A stretch of DNA of 44,023 bases, taken from Clostridia bacterium (GTDB lineage Bacteria > Bacillota > Clostridia > Christensenellales > CAG-138). The stretch's first letter is position 1. Each line of letters opens with the position of its first letter. The DNA lies in NCBI GenBank assembly GCA_017438865.1, contig JAFRUN010000067.1:1-44023 (forward strand), in the 5' to 3' direction. Under the pieces are notes generated by a model that did not search any database, was not told where the DNA came from, and saw only the letters and a program-made list of their open reading frames with translations. The position numbers were made by a program, and so were the translations under genes. Below, in pieces: positions 41,367 through 44,023 of this stretch.

Positions 41367-42341
41367 TCAAAACGGCAGCTTGGCGGCGTCCGACAGGGTT
41401 CGGACGCCGTCTTTCGTTTCCGTGGGCAGCACGGTGACCGTAAACGTGCGGATCGATTTGAGATCGCCCATCAGCCCCAGAAGCTCGAACACGGACAAGC
41501 TGGATGTGAACGCGCCGCGCGTCGCTTTTCTGAACGCGGGCAGGTCCCACAGCGATACCCTGTCGAGGTATTTCACGATCCCCACGCCGAGCTGCGCCAT
41601 GTCGCGCGCACGCGTTTCGTCCGGCTCGTTCAGCATTTCGACGAACCGGTCGAGGTCGATCCCGGCGCCGTCTGCGGGAAGTTCCGGCGCAAAAGAAAAG
41701 AACGCTTCCATGCAGCCGAAATCCATGCACAGGTATGCGGGCGCGCGGTAGCCCAGGAGATTCTTTACCGTCCAGACGAGGTTCCAGCAGCCCTCACGCG
41801 TGCTTTCGGCGCGCGCCGTCGCAGTTCTGAGAGGCGCGGTATCGACCGAAGCGATCGACGCGTCCTTTCCGAGCGTATAGACCGTCGCCGCCGTTTCCAC
41901 GGGGATCGCCGCGACGATCGCTTCCGGCGGCGCCGCGTGAACAAGCAAAACGGCGATCGCCTCGCCGTTCTGCGTTCCGATCGCCATGAATTCCTTGACC
42001 TGTTCGCTGTAGACGCCGTCCCGCGGATGCGTCGCCTCCGCGACGGGCGCCGGGGAGGGAGAAGCCGTCGGCGTCGAAAGGACCGCCGGCGTGTGCGCCG
42101 CGCCCTCCGGCACCAGCGGAAGATAATACGGCGTCGGGGAGGGCGTTTCCGTGGGCGCGGGCGTCGGGGAGGGCGTGATTTCCGGCGTCGGCGCTGCCGT
42201 TGCGGGCGGCAGCGAGGGCTCCTGCGGGACCGGATCGCTCCTTCGGAAGTATTGCAGGAAAAGCAGAAGACCGACGAGCAGGAGCACGGCGACGGCGGAA
42301 AGCGTGACGATCAAAATCGTTTGTTTGCGCGAAAGCTGCAT
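41367..42341 (-). CDS. Membrane-anchored protein with degenerate LCP-like domain
   Basis: 324 residues. A membrane helix (about 9-28) is followed by a Pro/Thr/Ser linker (35-110) with repeated TPSPTP motifs and an extracytoplasmic domain. This domain has the layout of LytR-CpsA-Psr proteins (AIAVLLVHAAPPEAIVAAIPVET, a helix NLVWTVKNLLGYRAPAYLCMDFGCMEAFF, and a late FELLGLMGDLKSI). The Arg residues that hold the pyrophosphate in active LCP enzymes (in the IPRDT region) are not seen; the site reads IPVET. It may be an inactive relative. ggagg precedes the ATG. It is convergent with plsC-like and divergent from the ECF-kinase gene. Confidence 0.5.
   Translation of the reverse strand: MQLSRKQTILIVTLSAVAVLLLVGLLLFLQYFRRSDPVPQEPSLPPATAAPTPEITPSPTPAPTETPSPTPYYLPLVPEGAAHTPAVLSTPTASPSPAPVAEATHPRDGVYSEQVKEFMAIGTQNGEAIAVLLVHAAPPEAIVAAIPVETAATVYTLGKDASIASVDTAPLRTATARAESTREGCWNLVWTVKNLLGYRAPAYLCMDFGCMEAFFSFAPELPADGAGIDLDRFVEMLNEPDETRARDMAQLGVGIVKYLDRVSLWDLPAFRKATRGAFTSSLSVFELLGLMGDLKSIRTFTVTVLPTETKDGVRTLSDAAKLPF
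41384..41415 (+). terminator. Probable terminator of the thpR-addB-addA operon inside the convergent gene
   Basis: Nine-bp stem (41384-41392 with 41401-41409), eight-base loop, followed by tctttcgttt. It lies about 40 bases after the plsC-like stop and within the 3' end of the LCP-like gene on the other strand. Confidence 0.55.
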
Positions 42342-42428
42342 GGAAAAACCTCCGGAACGGGTTTTGTTTCGGTTAGCTTGCGCGGTTTTTTGCGTTTTAT
42401 CCGCGACGGTTTATATTATTTGAAACGG

Positions 42429-42457
42429 TTGCGTGCGGAAACAAATCATATTATAAT
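42429..42457 (+). promoter_or_regulatory. Promoter of the ECF-S/pantothenate kinase gene
   Basis: TTGCGT (42429-42434), 17-base spacer, TATAAT (42452-42457). The leader is about 22 bases with a ggagggg ribosome site. Confidence 0.78.
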
Positions 42458-42485
42458 AGGTTTATCTCTTTTCCGGAGGGGCAAC

Positions 42486-43874
42486 ATGAAACATGACTGG
42501 CTGCGCAAAATGATTCTGGCGGCGATCTTCATTGCGATGATCATATTGCTGGCGTTCACGCCGATGCTCGGCTACATCAAGATCGGTCCGCTGTCCATCA
42601 CGACCATCGGCATTCCGGTCATCATCGGTTCGATCATTCTCGGGCCGTATTACGGCATGCTGTTGGGCTTCGTATTCGGCATGACGAGCTTTTTGCAGTG
42701 CTTTATGGGCGACGCGTTCGGCGCGGCGCTGGTTGGGATTTCGCCGGTGTCCACGTTCATCACCTGCATCGTTCCGCGCGTGCTGGTCGGTCTCGTGCCC
42801 GCGCTTCTGTTCAAGCTCATCATGAAGCGCCCCACCAACAGCCGTTCGGTTGCGGTCTTTGTTTCCGCGCTTGCGGGCTCGCTCACCAACACGGTGTTCT
42901 TCCTCGGCTTTTTAGGACTGCTGTTCGGGCGCACCGAGTATATCAGGAGCATGCAGGTGCAGGCAGACGGCACGACGATCTCGCTTTTTGCGCTGCTCGT
43001 CGGCTTTGCGGGCGTCAACGCGATCGCGGAAGCGGTTGCCGTGGCGATCATCGCCCCGCCGGTATACTTTGCGCTGCAGCCGCATAAAAAGGTCGTCGGC
43101 GTCGATCTCGGCGCGTCCGGTACCAAGATCGTGCTGATGCGCGGCACAAAGCTTTTGAAATCCACGAAGCAGCAGCCGGGGGAGACGCTGGAGGAGGCGC
43201 TTGTGCGCTTCAATCCCGAGGATGCGAACTGCATCACCGTGACCGGCGTCGGCGCGGCGGCGCTGCCGGATACGATCCTCAAAAAAAAGGTCGTCAAGGT
43301 CGACGAGTTCGCGTCGCTGTACCGCGGCGCGTCGATCACGGCGAAGCGGCTGAACATGATCGTGGCAAGCGTCGGCACCGGCACCGCGTTCGTGCGCGTC
43401 ACGCCGTTCGGCGCGTGGCATCTCGGCGGCAGCGGCGTCGGCGGCGGCATGCTCGAGGGCATGAGCAAAAAACTGTTCGGCAGCTTCGATCCGAAGGCGC
43501 TGCAGGCGCTCGCCGCGGAGGGCAGACCGGAAAACTGCGATCTGCTCATCAAGGACGTCACAACGGGACAGATCGGCAACCTCACGCCGGAAACGACCGT
43601 TGCAAACCTCAGTAAAGCGGGCACGGCGGACGACGCGTCGCTTGCGCGCGGGCTCTATACGCTGATCTTCCAGAGCATCGGCGTCATGGGCGCGTTCTGC
43701 ACGAAGGCGCACCTCACCCGCACGATCTTTGTGTGCGGCACGATCCTCGATTCGCAGCCGATCGCAAAGGAAATGCTCGACGGCATTGCGAAGCTGCACA
43801 AGGTCAGGTTCGTGATCCCCGAAAACGCGGCGTTCATCACCGCGATCGGCTCGACAAGGCAGGTGCAAAGCTGA
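42486..43874 (+). CDS. Fusion of an ECF-transporter S component and a type II pantothenate kinase
   Basis: 462 residues with two parts. Residues 1-197 form an ECF S component with about six membrane helices and the usual TTIGIPVIIGSIILGPYYGMLLGFVFG-like signature. Residues 203-462 are a type II pantothenate kinase (ASKHA fold): phosphate loop VDLGASGTK (206-214), a candidate catalytic Glu in VDEF (Glu274), GTGTAFV (297-303) and GGSGVGGGMLEG (314-325). Stand-alone type II kinases have about 260-270 residues, so the kinase is complete. The five-residue joint (QPHKK) would place it on the cytoplasmic side if the topology is standard. ATG 42486 follows ggagggg; the open frame before it is not coding. 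The S-component substrate is inferred to be pantothenate from the fused enzyme. The energising ECF A/T genes are elsewhere. Confidence 0.88.
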   Translation: MKHDWLRKMILAAIFIAMIILLAFTPMLGYIKIGPLSITTIGIPVIIGSIILGPYYGMLLGFVFGMTSFLQCFMGDAFGAALVGISPVSTFITCIVPRVLVGLVPALLFKLIMKRPTNSRSVAVFVSALAGSLTNTVFFLGFLGLLFGRTEYIRSMQVQADGTTISLFALLVGFAGVNAIAEAVAVAIIAPPVYFALQPHKKVVGVDLGASGTKIVLMRGTKLLKSTKQQPGETLEEALVRFNPEDANCITVTGVGAAALPDTILKKKVVKVDEFASLYRGASITAKRLNMIVASVGTGTAFVRVTPFGAWHLGGSGVGGGMLEGMSKKLFGSFDPKALQALAAEGRPENCDLLIKDVTTGQIGNLTPETTVANLSKAGTADDASLARGLYTLIFQSIGVMGAFCTKAHLTRTIFVCGTILDSQPIAKEMLDGIAKLHKVRFVIPENAAFITAIGSTRQVQS

Positions 43875-43906
43875 TACGACTTTTTTCGGGAATTTGAAAA
43901 AAAGAC

Positions 43907-43935
43907 TTGCAATCCTGACGCGTATTTGTTATAAT
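43907..43935 (+). promoter_or_regulatory. Promoter of tRNA-Thr
   Basis: TTGCAA (43907-43912), 17-base spacer, TATAAT (43930-43935), 12 bases before the mature tRNA 5' end. Confidence 0.85.
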
Positions 43936-43947
43936 GCGCGTTGCAGC

Positions 43948-44023
43948 GCTGATGTAGCTCAGTAGGTAGAGCACGTCATTGGTAATGACGAGGTAGTCAG
44001 TTCGAATCTGATCATCAGCTCCA
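43948..44023 (+). tRNA. tRNA-Thr (anticodon GGT)
   Basis: 76 bases including an encoded CCA. Acceptor gctgatg/catcagc, D-stem gctc/gagc, anticodon stem cgtca/tgacg with loop ttggtaa (anticodon GGT at 43981-43983, reads ACC and ACT), variable loop aggta, T-stem gtcag/ctgat with loop ttcgaat, discriminator T then CCA at the window end. All stems pair, with one G-T pair in the T-stem. More tRNA genes could follow beyond the window. Confidence 0.97.

Noticed and set aside
42030-42240. Short GC-rich DNA repeats (gtcggggagggcg) as a mobile or regulatory repeat
   Set aside because: They simply encode the TPSPTP-type linker of the LCP-like protein on the minus strand.

Overview
This window is about 44 kb of GC-rich (roughly 60% by eye), gene-dense bacterial chromosome. 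Gene content points to a Gram-positive Bacillota lineage, most likely a high-GC, uncultured Clostridia. The support is: a division/cell-wall cluster with a DivIB-type FtsQ, two MurA paralogues, AddAB (RexAB) instead of RecBCD, the order rpsF-ssb-rpsR, an ECF-transporter S component with a type II pantothenate kinase, FeoA-FeoB plus a FeoB-associated Cys-rich peptide, several lipoproteins and an LCP-like protein. The lineage is an inference from gene families; no rRNA gene is present. No insertion sequence, prophage or CRISPR array was found.

Layout. 1-4912 (+): end of a division and cell-wall operon, murD (partial)-ftsW-murA-ftsQ, closed by a strong terminator. 4957-5215: convergent gap with palindromes. 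5216-6232 (-): rpsR, ssb, rpsF. 6410-10246 (+): holA, then the tldD and pmbA-like pair. 10295-13959 (-): membrane-anchored C11 (clostripain-like) protease, Ig-like exported protein, M32 carboxypeptidase. 14015-14775 (-): an unknown 171-aa protein and a 56-aa 2[4Fe-4S] ferredoxin. 14962-15780 (+): orphan ParB/Noc-like protein. 15820-20706 (-): exported zinc-ribbon-repeat protein, cdsA, FeoAB fusion with its small partner, small lipoprotein. 20800-21597 (+): ksgA, followed by an AT-rich array of five palindromic 12-mers. 21831-30646 (-): probable eight-gene operon murA2, methyltransferase, double RluA-type pseudouridine synthase, phosphoglucomutase, purine nucleoside phosphorylase, Dabb protein, uvrB, FMN-binding lipoprotein. 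30719-31567 (-): orphan membrane-anchored solute-binding protein. 31713-41341 (+): thpR-addB-addA-rsmF-like-plsC-like operon. 41367-42341 (-): LCP-like exported protein. 42486-43874 (+): ECF S component fused to type II pantothenate kinase. 43948-44023 (+): tRNA-Thr(GGT).

Most genes are housekeeping, and the interest lies in gene architecture and regulation. The main candidates for a second look are the predicted one-chain pantothenate uptake/phosphorylation protein, the tandem RluA-type enzyme with two catalytic domains, the five-copy palindrome array between convergent genes, a protein with four 26-residue CxxC repeats, a PlsC-like acyltransferase carrying a zinc ribbon, and a recurring promoter style (TTGCnn, usually 17 bp, TATAAT-like). 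That style includes apparently leaderless starts. All coordinates come from reading the sequence; family assignments are from motif recognition, not database searches.
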